Source: Paraburkholderia phosphatilytica (GTDB lineage Bacteria; Pseudomonadota; Gammaproteobacteria; Burkholderiales; Burkholderiaceae). From it: a stretch of 64,000 bases of DNA. The notes below the pieces were generated by a model. It had not been told where the DNA came from. It saw only the letters and a list, made by a program, of their open reading frames with translations, and made no database searches. Below, in pieces: positions 43,280 through 52,561 of this stretch; position 1 is the first letter of the stretch, and each line of letters opens with the position of its first letter. The stretch covers positions 62,001-126,000 of the forward strand of contig NZ_QQOA01000017.1 of the NCBI RefSeq assembly GCF_003443895.1. Direction: 5' to 3'. The translations under genes and the position numbers were made by a program.

Positions 43280-44068
43280 CTAGTTGGACTTCGGCAGAAC
43301 ATCGAGACCGAAGAGAAGATCAAGGGCGACGATGCACAAGCCTGCACCCAGAATCGACAGGGCCGACACCGCCGCGATGGTCGGGTCAATGGTGTATTGC
43401 ACGTAGTTGAAGAGCTTGACGGGTATCGTGGTCAACTCGGGCGTTGCATTGAAGATGCTCATCTCGACATTGATCCAGGACGTGATGAACGCCAGCACCG
43501 CGCCACTGACGACGCCACCGCGAATCTGCGGCAGCGTGACCAGGAAAAACGTCGCCACCGCACCTGCGCCGAGGTCCCGTGACGCCTCCTCCAGTGAGCG
43601 CAGGCCACCCATCAGCTGCGGCAGCACCGAACGCATCACGAAGGGGAAAATGATCACGACGTGGCCAACCAGCAAGGCGGGGAAACTACGCACCATGCCT
43701 ATCGCACTGCCGTACTGGAGAATCGCAGCGCCCAGCACGAGGTGGGGCAATACAAGCGGCGACATAAGAACCGCCTCGATCAAACCGCGTCCGGGGACTT
43801 CATAGCGGGTAAGCGCCAGCGACGCCGACACCGCCATGAACACCGCGATCAACGTCGCTGCCGCTGCGAGCAGCGTCGATGTAACAAAGGCCGACATGTA
43901 GCTAGGGTCGCGCATTGCGACTACGTACCAGTGCAGCGTCAGGCCGTGTGGGGGGAACGTCAGGAACTCACTGCTCGTCAAGGATGCGCCGACAACAATC
44001 ACGAGAGGCAACGCGAGGTACGCGAGTACCAGCCATGCCAGAGTCCGAAGGGCGGCTCGAGCAGTCAT
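43280..44068 (-). CDS. PotC/PotI-like ABC permease
   Basis: A 262-residue inner-membrane permease with six helices and the EAA loop EEASRDLGAGAVATFFLVTLP. It belongs to the spermidine/putrescine/2-aminoethylphosphonate-type permeases. The ATG at 44068 overlaps the stop of the partner permease gene (ATGA). It is transcribed directly into the racemase-family gene 30 bp downstream. Confidence 0.92.
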   Translation of the reverse strand: MTARAALRTLAWLVLAYLALPLVIVVGASLTSSEFLTFPPHGLTLHWYVVAMRDPSYMSAFVTSTLLAAAATLIAVFMAVSASLALTRYEVPGRGLIEAVLMSPLVLPHLVLGAAILQYGSAIGMVRSFPALLVGHVVIIFPFVMRSVLPQLMGGLRSLEEASRDLGAGAVATFFLVTLPQIRGGVVSGAVLAFITSWINVEMSIFNATPELTTIPVKLFNYVQYTIDPTIAAVSALSILGAGLCIVALDLLFGLDVLPKSN

Positions 44069-44901
44069 GCCGCCCTCCGGATCGCGCCTGCGAGATTCGC
44101 CACCGCCACCATGAACAGGGTCAATACCAGCAAAGTGCAGCTCAACGCGCCACCGTAGTGAAAGTCGAAAACCGAGCTGTATTGCTGGAATATGAGCATG
44201 GAAAACATCGTGATTTTTCCGCCTCCGAGCAGCGCCGGCGTGACGTACGCACTCACGGACAAGGTGAAGACCATGATCGCGCCGGCCACCAGACCAGGCA
44301 GGCACAACGGAAACGTGATGGTGAAAAACGTAACAGCCTTTCCAGCGCCCAGATCTCGCGCGGCGTTCTCCAGCGTTCCATCCAGCTTACCGATTGCATT
44401 GCCAACGGTTAGGACTATGAATGGCAGGTGGATGTAGGCGAGTCCGATCAATATTCCGGTTTCTGTACCGAGCAGCCGCATCGGCGCGTCGATCACGCCG
44501 GTCGTGAGAAGCACTTCGTTGATCAGACCTTTTCGACCGAGCAGCACGATCCAGCCAAACGATCGGACAATGTTGCTCGTGAACAGCGGGAGGATCAGCA
44601 GGACAACGAAAGTGCGCCGGAACAACGGGCGGTCGACGGTACGCACGAGGTAGTAGGCCAGTGGATAGCCAAGCAAGGTGCACAGCACTGTCGTCAGGAA
44701 GGCAAGCTTGAATGTCAGGATCAGCACGCGCCAGTGATACTGATCGAGCAAGATACGCTCGTAGTTCGCGAGACTCACGCCATCGTTGCCCCCCTTGATG
44801 CTCGATAGCGCGACAACCAGCATCGGTGCGAGAAAGAACGCTACAAAGAACACTAACGGCGGTCCCAACAGCAAAGCGGCGGGTAACAGTGGCTTTTTCA
44901 T
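44065..44901 (-). CDS. PotB/PotH-like ABC permease
   Basis: A 278-residue permease with six helices, ENAARDLGAGKAVTFFTITFPL as the split EAA loop (ENAARDLGAG then KAVTFFTITFPL), and GWIVLLGRKGLINE typical of PotB. ATG at 44901, six bases after the ATPase gene stop. It forms the heterodimeric channel with the downstream permease. Confidence 0.92.
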   Translation of the reverse strand: MKKPLLPAALLLGPPLVFFVAFFLAPMLVVALSSIKGGNDGVSLANYERILLDQYHWRVLILTFKLAFLTTVLCTLLGYPLAYYLVRTVDRPLFRRTFVVLLILPLFTSNIVRSFGWIVLLGRKGLINEVLLTTGVIDAPMRLLGTETGILIGLAYIHLPFIVLTVGNAIGKLDGTLENAARDLGAGKAVTFFTITFPLCLPGLVAGAIMVFTLSVSAYVTPALLGGGKITMFSMLIFQQYSSVFDFHYGGALSCTLLVLTLFMVAVANLAGAIRRAA

Positions 44902-44907
44902 GTCGGC

Positions 44908-45960
44908 CTATTCCTCGACCACATGGAGGTCGCCAAGCCGGAACCCCAGTCGGACAGAATCGCCGCGTGCTGGGCAGATACCGTCGTTGATGCGCCGGCA
45001 TGTAATCACCTGCTCCCCGACGGTCACTCGCACCATGGAGAGCATGCCGATATCGGCCACATCCTCAACGACGCCAGATGCAATCGAGAAACCAGGCTGC
45101 TCGTCGGTCACCAGGCTGACATGTTCAGGGCGTAGCACAGCCGTATATCGCGCTGCACCTGGTCTGACTGAATACCTGATGTCTTTCGAACCTACGGAGG
45201 GGCGGATCCATTCATCGCCCACGGGCGAGCAAGACAGGAAGTTGGCGTCGCCGATGAAGTCGGCAACGAATCGCGTCTGAGGCCTGCGGTAAATTTCGCT
45301 GCCAGAGCCAACCTGTTCGATGTGACCGTTGTTCATGACGATGATCCGGTCCGCCATGGCCATCGCTTCCTCCTGATCGTGCGTGACGAACACAAACGCA
45401 ATGCCGAGTTTCGCCTGCAACTGCTTGAGTTCAATCTGCATGCGCTTACGCAACTTGAGATCGAGTGCACTCAGCGGTTCGTCGAGTAACAGAAGCTTCG
45501 GACGATTGACCAACGCTCGCGCCAGCGCGACGCGCTGTTGCTGCCCGCCGGACATCTGATACGGAAAGCGTTCCCGGTGGTCTGCCAATCCCACCATCGC
45601 CAAGGCCTCAAGCGCACGATCTCGCGCCTCTGTTTTCGACGCCCCCGCTCTGCGCGGTCCATATGCGACGTTATCGAGTACGTGCATGTGGGGGAACAGC
45701 GCGTAGTTCTGGAACACTGTGTTCAACGGCCGCTGGTTTGGTGGGAACCGGGTAATGTCGACTCCCCGAATCGAAATCGTCCCCGAGTCCGGTGTCGCGA
45801 ATCCCGCGATGCATCTGAGCAACGTGGTCTTGCCGCAACCACTCGGTCCAAGCATGGCGACGAACTCGCCGCAATGAACGTCGACCGAGATGTCCGTAAG
45901 CGCTCTACTCTGACCGAAAGCCTTATTCAGGCTTTTTACAGAAAGGAGAATGTCGTTCAT
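44908..45960 (-). CDS. PotA-like ABC transporter ATPase
   Basis: A 350-residue ATPase with a C-terminal TOBE domain. Walker A GPSGCGKTTLL, Q-loop FQNYALFPHM, signature MSGGQQQRVALARAL, Walker B LLLLDEPLSALD, then TOBE from about 270. It belongs to the spermidine/putrescine class. AAAGGAGAATG-like ribosome site precedes the ATG at 45960. It energises the PotBC-like pair. Confidence 0.94.
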   Translation of the reverse strand: MNDILLSVKSLNKAFGQSRALTDISVDVHCGEFVAMLGPSGCGKTTLLRCIAGFATPDSGTISIRGVDITRFPPNQRPLNTVFQNYALFPHMHVLDNVAYGPRRAGASKTEARDRALEALAMVGLADHRERFPYQMSGGQQQRVALARALVNRPKLLLLDEPLSALDLKLRKRMQIELKQLQAKLGIAFVFVTHDQEEAMAMADRIIVMNNGHIEQVGSGSEIYRRPQTRFVADFIGDANFLSCSPVGDEWIRPSVGSKDIRYSVRPGAARYTAVLRPEHVSLVTDEQPGFSIASGVVEDVADIGMLSMVRVTVGEQVITCRRINDGICPARGDSVRLGFRLGDLHVVEE

Positions 45961-45973
45961 TTTCCGAGGCCGG

Positions 45974-47008
45974 TTATTTATTGGCGATTTCGCGGTTCCA
46001 CCGGTCCACGAGCGCTGCGCGCTGCTTGTTGATCTCCCACCAGTCGAGGAACTTGAGATCCTTGACGGAGCCGTTTTCTCCCCAGGGCAGTTTGCGCGCC
46101 ACCTCCGGGCTGACCGTCACGCCCTTCACCGACGGTCCAAGGTAGAGCTTCTTCGCGAGACACGCCGACGCCTCGGGCGTAATCGCAGCATTGATGAATT
46201 TCTCCGCTGCAGCCTTGTTGCGGGCCCCTTTGACCAGATGCAGCCGCACGTCGCCACCCCACGCGCCTTCCTTGGGTGCGACAAAGGCTAGCGGCAAACC
46301 GCGATCGGCCAGATCCCAGGTCGGCGCACTGTTGTACACCGCCGCCACCACATCTCCGCTCTGCAGTGCGTTCGCCGCGGCACCTGAACTGTCATAGAAC
46401 GCCGACACCTTGAGCTTCTTGAGCTTCGCGAAGGTAACGTCCATGTCAGCAGGCGGCTTGTTGATCGAGTTCAGGAAGAAGACTGTCGGTACGCCCAAGG
46501 CATTCGCTGGCGAAGGAAACGTCAGCTCATTGGCCATATCGGCGCGCCACAGGTCGTTCCAGGACGTCGGCGGGACCTTCAACTCCTTCGTGTTGTATGC
46601 GATCCCGACGGCGTAGAAGCCGGTGCTCACCGCGAACACGGTGCCGTCATGCCGATAAACGCCCTCCGGCACGACGTTGCTCAGGTTAGGAATCTCCGCT
46701 GGGTTGAGCGAGTCAATAACGCCAGCCGCCGTGGCAAGTTCGCTTACACCACTGTCCATCCACACGGCGTCAATAGCGGGCGCGGAGCGCTGCTGCTCGA
46801 GCTTTGACAGATTGACCGTCGAGGTGCCGATTTCAGGAATCACGTTGATACCCGTGGCCCTGGTGAACGGTTGCGCCACGCATTGATTGAACGCGTCGCC
46901 CCAGTTTCCACCGAACCAGCCAACGGTGACCGACTCCGCCGAGGCGTCCACCGCAAAAGCACCTGCGAAGACCACCCCTACCACCAGCATCCGCCTTAAC
47001 GATTTCAT
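45974..47008 (-). CDS. PotD-like periplasmic binding protein
   Basis: A 344-residue extracellular solute-binding protein with a Sec signal ending near residue 24 (VDASAES). The mature part starts VTVGWFGGNWGDAFNQCV, and contains GINVIPEIGTSTVNLSKL and AVYNSAPTWDLADRGLPL. Such PotD/PotF relatives bind polyamines, opines or betaines. The start is placed at MKSLRRML (47008) because the 32 extra upstream residues do not suit a signal peptide. It is the first gene of a five-gene unit ending in the Cys-Gly racemase-family enzyme. Confidence 0.9.
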   Translation of the reverse strand: MKSLRRMLVVGVVFAGAFAVDASAESVTVGWFGGNWGDAFNQCVAQPFTRATGINVIPEIGTSTVNLSKLEQQRSAPAIDAVWMDSGVSELATAAGVIDSLNPAEIPNLSNVVPEGVYRHDGTVFAVSTGFYAVGIAYNTKELKVPPTSWNDLWRADMANELTFPSPANALGVPTVFFLNSINKPPADMDVTFAKLKKLKVSAFYDSSGAAANALQSGDVVAAVYNSAPTWDLADRGLPLAFVAPKEGAWGGDVRLHLVKGARNKAAAEKFINAAITPEASACLAKKLYLGPSVKGVTVSPEVARKLPWGENGSVKDLKFLDWWEINKQRAALVDRWNREIANK

Positions 47009-47299
47009 CTTGCTCTCCAGTGTCTGTCTTTGAGTCGCATAGTGCTGCCGCAGCGATTTATGAAACAAGAAGTGGACGGACAGAAACTTGAACATTTCCG
47101 CCATCGCGTTTACCCGGAATGGCAGCCCATGGAACGTGGACCAGAATTAATTTGATTGATGGATCAGCGTGCACGATTCGCGCAGAATGTATCCCAACTG
47201 CACATGGATGATTGCTACGGGGGCATGCAAGCGTCCCACGAAGTGCGTCCGTAACGCGGTACGCTGGCGAGCGTTGTTGCACTCATCGATACCATTGCC
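47009..47299. other. Divergent promoter region, PotD-like and AraC genes
   Basis: A 291-bp gap that must carry promoters for both flanking units. No TTTTATACAAT-type site was found, in contrast to the other units of the region, so control by the adjacent AraC-type protein is the simplest guess. Confidence 0.4.
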
Positions 47300-48367
47300 A
47301 TGACGAATCGAACATCCGCACTGCGCTTGGGCTTTGTCCTGCTTGACCAATTCACGCTCGCAGGTTTCGCGGGTCTTATCGATGCACTCCGACTTGCAGC
47401 AGACCATGGCGGCAGGAGCCGACAGATCCATGCCTCGTGGACGATCATGAGCTCGGACGGGGAACCGCGTCAGGCGAGCTGCGGCGCCGTCATTACTGCC
47501 AACGCTGCGTTGATCGATCCGCTCCAGTTCGACTACATCGCGGTATGCGGCGGCAACGACTATCTCAGGTCAGCGGCATCGCCACCCTTACTGGCGGACT
47601 ACCTCCGCCAGGCTGCAGCGGCGAAGGTGAGGTTGATTGGCGTGTGCACGGGCACGTTCGCAATCGCGCGTGCAGGTTTGGTGGGCCACAGAAAGGTCTG
47701 CGTGAACTGGAACGTCTTCGACATTTTCCGTGCGGCGTTCCCCTCCATCTCGGCATCCACGGATCACCTGTTCCTCGATGAAGGAGACCTGCTGACCTGT
47801 GCCGGTTCAACGGCGGCCATCGATCTTGGGCTGTATCTGATCGCCAGGCACTGTGGCCGCGACAAGGCGCGTCAGGCCGCGCGACACATGATTCTCCAGG
47901 ACATCCGGCCCGCGCGCCTGCCTCAGCCGCATTTCTGCGCTGCACTAAATGGAATTTCCGATACCCGCATTCATGCGGCTGCGCATTTCATGGAGCAACG
48001 TCTCGACACACCACCCTCGATCGAGGCGACGGCGCGCTACGTGGGCGTGAGCCCACGGCAACTCGAACGCATCTTTCATACGTCACTCAGAACGTCCCCG
48101 GCAGCATTCCAGCGCCGCCTGCGTCTCGAGTACGGAAAATGGTTGCTGGAGAATGGGACGACGAGTGTCACCCAGGTCGCATTCGACTGTGGATTCGCCG
48201 ACACCGCGCACTTTTCACGCGAATTCAAGCTCCTCTTCCAGCTTCGACCCAGCGATGTCCGAAAGCAGGTCGGCATCGTTGCCAAGGCGCCCCTTTCTGC
48301 TTCGACCTCGACGACACCGGCTGCTGTCAGCAACAAACGAACGTCGCGTCAACTCGCCGTCCGGTAG
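47300..48367 (+). CDS. GlxA-family AraC regulator with DJ-1/PfpI domain
   Basis: A 355-residue regulator. Residues 8-195 form a class I glutamine amidotransferase-like domain with the nucleophile-elbow motif GVCTGTFAIARAGL and IAVCGGND. Residues about 220-320 form the two AraC helix-turn-helix motifs (IEATARYVGVSPRQLERIF and VTQVAFDCGFADTAHFSREF). Relatives such as GbdR, CdhR and ArgR sense betaines or amino acids. It is divergent from the PotD-like unit, which it probably activates. Confidence 0.92.
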   Translation: MTNRTSALRLGFVLLDQFTLAGFAGLIDALRLAADHGGRSRQIHASWTIMSSDGEPRQASCGAVITANAALIDPLQFDYIAVCGGNDYLRSAASPPLLADYLRQAAAAKVRLIGVCTGTFAIARAGLVGHRKVCVNWNVFDIFRAAFPSISASTDHLFLDEGDLLTCAGSTAAIDLGLYLIARHCGRDKARQAARHMILQDIRPARLPQPHFCAALNGISDTRIHAAAHFMEQRLDTPPSIEATARYVGVSPRQLERIFHTSLRTSPAAFQRRLRLEYGKWLLENGTTSVTQVAFDCGFADTAHFSREFKLLFQLRPSDVRKQVGIVAKAPLSASTSTTPAAVSNKRTSRQLAVR

Positions 48368-48384
48368 TGTGCCGACACCGCCGG

Positions 48385-49446
48385 TCAGCGGCGCGATTTG
48401 ATCAGTTGATCGTCGATACGCTCGAGCCAGGTATCGGGCAATGTGAACCCGACCTGGAACGGATCGGTCGGATCGACGCCCAATTGTGAAACCGACGAAA
48501 TCCATGCCTGACCAGCAATGGTCGGAACCACCGCCGGTATGCCGGCAAGATCGGTCGTCGACACGATGCTACCGTCAAAAACAGATCCGATGATCGACTC
48601 GTGCATGAACCTGTCGCCAACCGAGATCTGCCCTTTGGCATGCATGACAGCCAGCCGTGCGGATGTGCCGGTGCCGCACGGAGAGCGATCGCATCGCCCT
48701 GGCGAGATCACCACCGTGTTACGCGAGCGGACGACACTACCTTCCCGTCTACACGGCCCGGCAAACAGCGTTTGCGTAATGCCCTTGACCAAGGGGTTGA
48801 GCGGGTGCGGCGAAGGCAACTGCTCCGCTGCAGCGGCCTTGATCGTCTGACCCAACGCACAGAGGTCCCGGGCTTCATCCGCAGCGATCGAAAATCCGAG
48901 CGGTGCGGCGTCAACGATCACATAGGTCATCCCGCCATACCCTACATCGACCTTGAGCGTACCGATGCCCGGCACTTCGATATGACGGTCGAGATGATTG
49001 GCGAAAGCCGGCTGGTTGGTGAACTCAACCCTCGTCACCTTGCCAGATGCACATTGGCAACGAAGACTGATCAAGCCCGCCGGCGACTCGAGCATCAATT
49101 CCGTGACGGGCTCGGTCATCGGCAGGATCCCCGTTTCGAGCAACACAGTGGCTACGCAGATCGTGTTCGAACCTGACATCACGGGATACTCGGTCGACTC
49201 CGCGATGATGTAGCCCATCTGAGCCCGTGCGTCGCGGCTGGGAACGATGAAGTTAATGCTCTGATTAACTGCGCCCCGCGGCTCGAAAATGCACAGCTTG
49301 CGCAGATCATCCAGATGCTCCTCCATATGGACCATTTTTTCGAGCACCGAATCCCCCAGCACGTCGAACACACCACCCGTCACCACATTCCCGACCTCTC
49401 CTCCGGCATGACATCCGACGACGGTCAGCATTTTCTTCCACTGCAT
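48385..49446 (-). CDS. Proline racemase superfamily enzyme, Ser-Cys type
   Basis: A 353-residue protein of the same superfamily as the gene at 42236-43249. Here the first catalytic position is Ser91 (PVMSGSNTICVA) and the second is Cys257 (CDRSPCGTGTSARL). It therefore keeps the residue its paralogue lacks and lacks the one its paralogue keeps. Ser-Cys members can act as dehydratases or epimerases on hydroxyprolines; the substrate cannot be fixed here. It precedes the decayed enolase-family gene and follows the Ldh-family reductase gene on the same strand, so a dehydratase-reductase pair is plausible. Confidence 0.9.
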   Translation of the reverse strand: MQWKKMLTVVGCHAGGEVGNVVTGGVFDVLGDSVLEKMVHMEEHLDDLRKLCIFEPRGAVNQSINFIVPSRDARAQMGYIIAESTEYPVMSGSNTICVATVLLETGILPMTEPVTELMLESPAGLISLRCQCASGKVTRVEFTNQPAFANHLDRHIEVPGIGTLKVDVGYGGMTYVIVDAAPLGFSIAADEARDLCALGQTIKAAAAEQLPSPHPLNPLVKGITQTLFAGPCRREGSVVRSRNTVVISPGRCDRSPCGTGTSARLAVMHAKGQISVGDRFMHESIIGSVFDGSIVSTTDLAGIPAVVPTIAGQAWISSVSQLGVDPTDPFQVGFTLPDTWLERIDDQLIKSRR

Positions 49447-49505
49447 GGCAACCCCGCATAGACAGGACAGATTTCAATCAACGGAAAGGCAGTTGCAACT
49501 CGACG

Positions 49506-49895
49506 TCATGCTGGCAACCGAACGGGCACTCGCTCGCAGGCTTGACCGCGACCGTCGAGGCGGCGCCCCCACATGTTTTCGATCGACACGGCCAGTTTCA
49601 GCTCCTCAAGAAGATCGCAGACTTTCACGACGTTTGTCAGCCCACCAAGCTTGCCAAACTTCAGATTGACCGATACCGGCTAAAACTGGTTGATGCATGC
49701 TTCAGGTCGTCGGCGGATAGCGTCTGCCATGGACTCCGGCGCGCCCAGGTGAACGGCTTCATCGATCGAAAATCGCTCGTTGATCACGCCGCCGATCTGG
49801 GCAGAGATTGAACGGTTCACCGACTTCCCAACGATGCAGGTACCGCGGGCGTAGCCGGCGACATATGAATAGACGTCGATCCCAACAATTTTCAT
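49506..49895 (-). pseudogene. Enolase-superfamily (MR/MLE) gene, internally deleted
   Basis: From the ATG at 49895 the frame starts MKIVGIDVYSYVAGYARGT, like the N-terminus of the intact MR/MLE gene at 54197 (MKIQKIDVFNFDLTYIHG). It then jumps to a late region (RFSIDEAVHLGAPESMADAI), meets an amber codon at 49680-49682, and continues in the same frame as VNLKFGKLGGLTNVVKV and LAVSIENMWG, equivalent to residues 264-300 of the intact protein. About 200 central residues with the Lys and acidic metal ligands are missing, and the C-terminus degenerates before TGA at 49506. It cannot be functional. Confidence 0.8.
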
Positions 49896-49958
49896 ATGTT
49901 TCTCCAGTCGTTTAACGCTGGTCGGTCGAGCTCAGGGAAGAGAACGAAGGAATCCTGC

Positions 49959-50981
49959 CTACAGCGCCAGGATGTCGTCGTAGAGCGACCGGTCGAGCGT
50001 TACACCCTCCCGGGTCGTTCGCGCACGGGCAGCGAAGCGCCGCTGCGAAGGCAACCGCGCGCCCTGATCGACGATCGCATCGAACAGCATCTCGGCGCGC
50101 TCGAAGTTCGATCCCGCGTCGCCTCTGTCACTGCCCAACCGTTCCGGACTGAAGGCCAGGATCAGTTCACCGTGGTGCGGCGTGATCGACGCACCATCGT
50201 CCAATGCCAGGGACTCGAAGCTCATCAGGTCTCCGATCAACGGGCCAGCGAGCAGCTCAATCATGGCCGACAGTGCAGAGCCCTTGTATGAACCAAATGT
50301 GAGCATCGCTCCCCTTAGCCCGTTGGCAGGATCCGTGGTCGGCTGCCCTTCGTCGTCGATCGCCCACCCCAAGGGGATCTGCTCCTGCTTCCGTGCGGCC
50401 AGTTCGATCTCACCACGAGCCACCATACTGGTCGCGAAATCGAAGACAAACGGAAAATCGCCCGGTCGCGGCCAGCCGAATGCGAATGGGTTGGTACCGA
50501 AAAGCGGCCTCTTGCCCCCAGCAGGCGCAACACACGAGTGGCTCGGCGTCATCGCCATCGCCGCGACCCCCTGTTCGGCTAACGCTTCTACCTCCTGCCA
50601 AAGCGCAGAGAAATGGAAGCAGTTGTTGATTGCTAGCGCAGCGATTCCGACTTCTTTCGCTTTTCGGACGAGATGGCCACTTGCAGCTTCGAACGCCACC
50701 TGTGAAAAGCCGGCATGTGCATCGACGCGGGTGATCGCGGGACTCACATCGAAGATCTCCGGAACCGCATCGCCGCTCACCCTGCCCGACTTGAGTCCTT
50801 TCACGCAGACAAGTAGCCGGTACATGCCATGAGAATGGCACTCGTCGCGCTGACCGGCTACGACCGATCTGGCCACGGCGTCGGCGTGCCGATCATTCAT
50901 CCCATGTTGCGCCAGGATGTCGCGCGACAGCGTGTAAGCCTCATTGAGGGAAAGCAGCACGAATGGAGATGAGGTCGTCAT
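49959..50981 (-). CDS. Ldh/DpkA-family NAD(P)H-dependent imine or keto-acid reductase
   Basis: A 340-residue oxidoreductase of the malate/L-lactate dehydrogenase family, which has its own non-Rossmann fold. Marks include GQRDECHSHGMYRL, NNCFHFSALWQEVEAL, GTNPFAFGWPRP, FDFATSMVARGEIELA and GSYKGSALSAMIELLAG. Members such as DpkA reduce delta1-pyrroline-2-carboxylate or delta1-piperideine-2-carboxylate to proline or pipecolate. With proline racemase-family enzymes nearby, reduction of pyrroline-2-carboxylate formed by hydroxyproline dehydration is the best guess. Confidence 0.88.
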   Translation of the reverse strand: MTTSSPFVLLSLNEAYTLSRDILAQHGMNDRHADAVARSVVAGQRDECHSHGMYRLLVCVKGLKSGRVSGDAVPEIFDVSPAITRVDAHAGFSQVAFEAASGHLVRKAKEVGIAALAINNCFHFSALWQEVEALAEQGVAAMAMTPSHSCVAPAGGKRPLFGTNPFAFGWPRPGDFPFVFDFATSMVARGEIELAARKQEQIPLGWAIDDEGQPTTDPANGLRGAMLTFGSYKGSALSAMIELLAGPLIGDLMSFESLALDDGASITPHHGELILAFSPERLGSDRGDAGSNFERAEMLFDAIVDQGARLPSQRRFAARARTTREGVTLDRSLYDDILAL

Positions 50982-51115
50982 GGGTTGGCAGCGAAATTGA
51001 ATTGAGCGCGAGGGAACGACCTTCAGCCAGAAGGAGTTGAAGTCGGGTCCAGCCTGACTGTGCCGTGAAGCTCGGTTGGCAGCCGTATTGATCAGTTCAG
51101 GCTTCGAACTTGGCT

Positions 51116-51140
51116 AGATAATTTTATACAATATCCATAT
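51116..51140. promoter_or_regulatory. Candidate GntR operator ahead of the reductase gene
   Basis: AGATAATTTTATACAATATC then CATAT. The core ATTTTATACAAT is the reverse complement of ATTGTATAAAAT found at 55490, and both are followed by ATCCATAT. It lies 135 bp from the reductase start. Confidence 0.5.
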
Positions 51141-51253
51141 CAAGTCAATCTCCTTCCCTGCCAATCCGCGTCGGACCACCCCGAATCTGCGCCCAGGAAG
51201 CCCTACATCAGGACAGAACAGGGTAAACGACGATCGGCGGCAATTTTCATTGA

Positions 51254-51272
51254 CTCTTTTTTTTATACAATC
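51254..51272. promoter_or_regulatory. Second TTTTATACAAT site before the SBP gene
   Basis: ACTCTTTTTTTTATACAATC shows the same TTTTATACAA core, 140 bp ahead of the binding-protein start at 51414. It probably serves the plus-strand unit, whereas the site at 51116 serves the minus-strand gene. Confidence 0.4.
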
Positions 51273-51413
51273 TACTTTATCTTATCGACGACGAAGGCAT
51301 CCTTGTTCCGAAGATCTGCCATCCCAAGTGCGGCGTGCACGCCTTCGGACACCGCGGTCGACCCCTTACTTTCATGCACCTCTATTTGCATCGACACCCC
51401 AAGGAGAGCGGGA

Positions 51414-52418
51414 ATGAGCAAGCACTACCCAGCAGTTGCATACAACTGCGCCACGCAGCGTCCACAAGCGACGATGGGTCAACATGAAACCATCCGTTCG
51501 TTTTTCAGCAAGTTCGCCGCCGGTGTCACCTTGTGTCTCGCCGCGATCGGCGCGATCGGTACCGCACACGCTGCCGATGTCGATCCCGGCACGCCCCTGA
51601 AGGTAGTCATCACCGACCTGCCCCCTTACGTTCACAAGAACTCGAACGGACAACTGGACGGCATCGATGGCAAGCTCTTCGACCAGGCAGCGCGTCAGCT
51701 CGGATTCAAATACACCGTCACGGTAACGAACTGGGACGGCATGCTGGCAGCCGTGCAATCAGGGCGGGCCGACCTCGCTGTGTCCGACGTCGCATGGACC
51801 GATGCACGGGCGAAAACAGGACTGTTCAGTGATCCTGCGTACTACCTGCCTCAATTGATCGCCGAACGGGATGGCGTGAACATCCACACCGTCGGCGATC
51901 TGTCGGGACACAGCGTCGGTGTCATCAATGGACAGTCGTACGTCGACGCCCTCACCAATGTCGAGGGAGTGAAGATGCGCCTCTATCCCGACACCGTCGC
52001 ACTTCTCTCCGACATTGCGGCCGGCCGGATCGATGTCGCGTTCATGGATCCGCTGGTCATGGTCTACCAGAAGAAGGTGCGGCCTGATCTGCATTTCAAC
52101 GTCGTGCCGCTGACCGCGCCGACGATGGGCGACGTCGCCGCGCATCCGAAATGGGCCCTGTTCGGTCCGCAAATGATCGGTTGGTATGTCCGCCCAGGTG
52201 CCCAGCAACTGGTCGACAAGTTGAATGGCGAAATCCATCAAGCGTGGGCTCAAGGCAACAATGCCGCGCAGATCAAGGCAGTCGGAGTGACGGATGTAAC
52301 GCCGTTCCTGAGCCCTGGCGCAGAGTGGCTGCAAACCTACGAAAAGCAGCGTCGTGGCGTCGATCGCCCTGCGGATTGGACGCCGCCGAGCAGCGACTCG
52401 GCCGTCGCAAAGAAGTAA
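51414..52418 (+). CDS. Periplasmic amino acid-binding protein (SBP family 3)
   Basis: A 334-residue protein starting MSKHYPAVAYNC behind AAGGAGAGCGGGA. A long N-terminal region ends in a hydrophobic segment and likely signal cleavage at AHAADVDPG (about residue 59), so an internal Met (MGQHETIRSFF) could be the true start of the signal peptide. The core contains VVITDLPPYVHKN, GMLAAVQSGRADLAVSDVAWT and DPLVMVYQKKVRPDL. The ligand is unknown. First gene of a unit with permease, ATPase and the MR/MLE enzyme. Confidence 0.88.
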   Translation: MSKHYPAVAYNCATQRPQATMGQHETIRSFFSKFAAGVTLCLAAIGAIGTAHAADVDPGTPLKVVITDLPPYVHKNSNGQLDGIDGKLFDQAARQLGFKYTVTVTNWDGMLAAVQSGRADLAVSDVAWTDARAKTGLFSDPAYYLPQLIAERDGVNIHTVGDLSGHSVGVINGQSYVDALTNVEGVKMRLYPDTVALLSDIAAGRIDVAFMDPLVMVYQKKVRPDLHFNVVPLTAPTMGDVAAHPKWALFGPQMIGWYVRPGAQQLVDKLNGEIHQAWAQGNNAAQIKAVGVTDVTPFLSPGAEWLQTYEKQRRGVDRPADWTPPSSDSAVAKK

Positions 52419-52561
52419 ACGCTTGATCCTCGCGACGACTGCTGTATTACCGCGGGACGGTGCGATCGCACCCCCTGCGGAGTTTTCTGGCCTGACCGGG
52501 CTCGCGCCCGTGGATCAGGATTCGCGGGCTCCAGGTTTTAGCAATATCGAGGTACGAGTGT

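Larger units (their letters stand above)
50982..51413. other. 432-bp divergent regulatory region
   Basis: Between the reductase gene (minus) and the amino acid-binding protein gene (plus). It contains two AT-rich operator-like sites, at 51116-51140 and 51254-51272, described separately. No coding frame was supported: an open frame from 51303 joins the downstream gene but the first 37 codons have no signal-peptide or family character. Confidence 0.5.
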
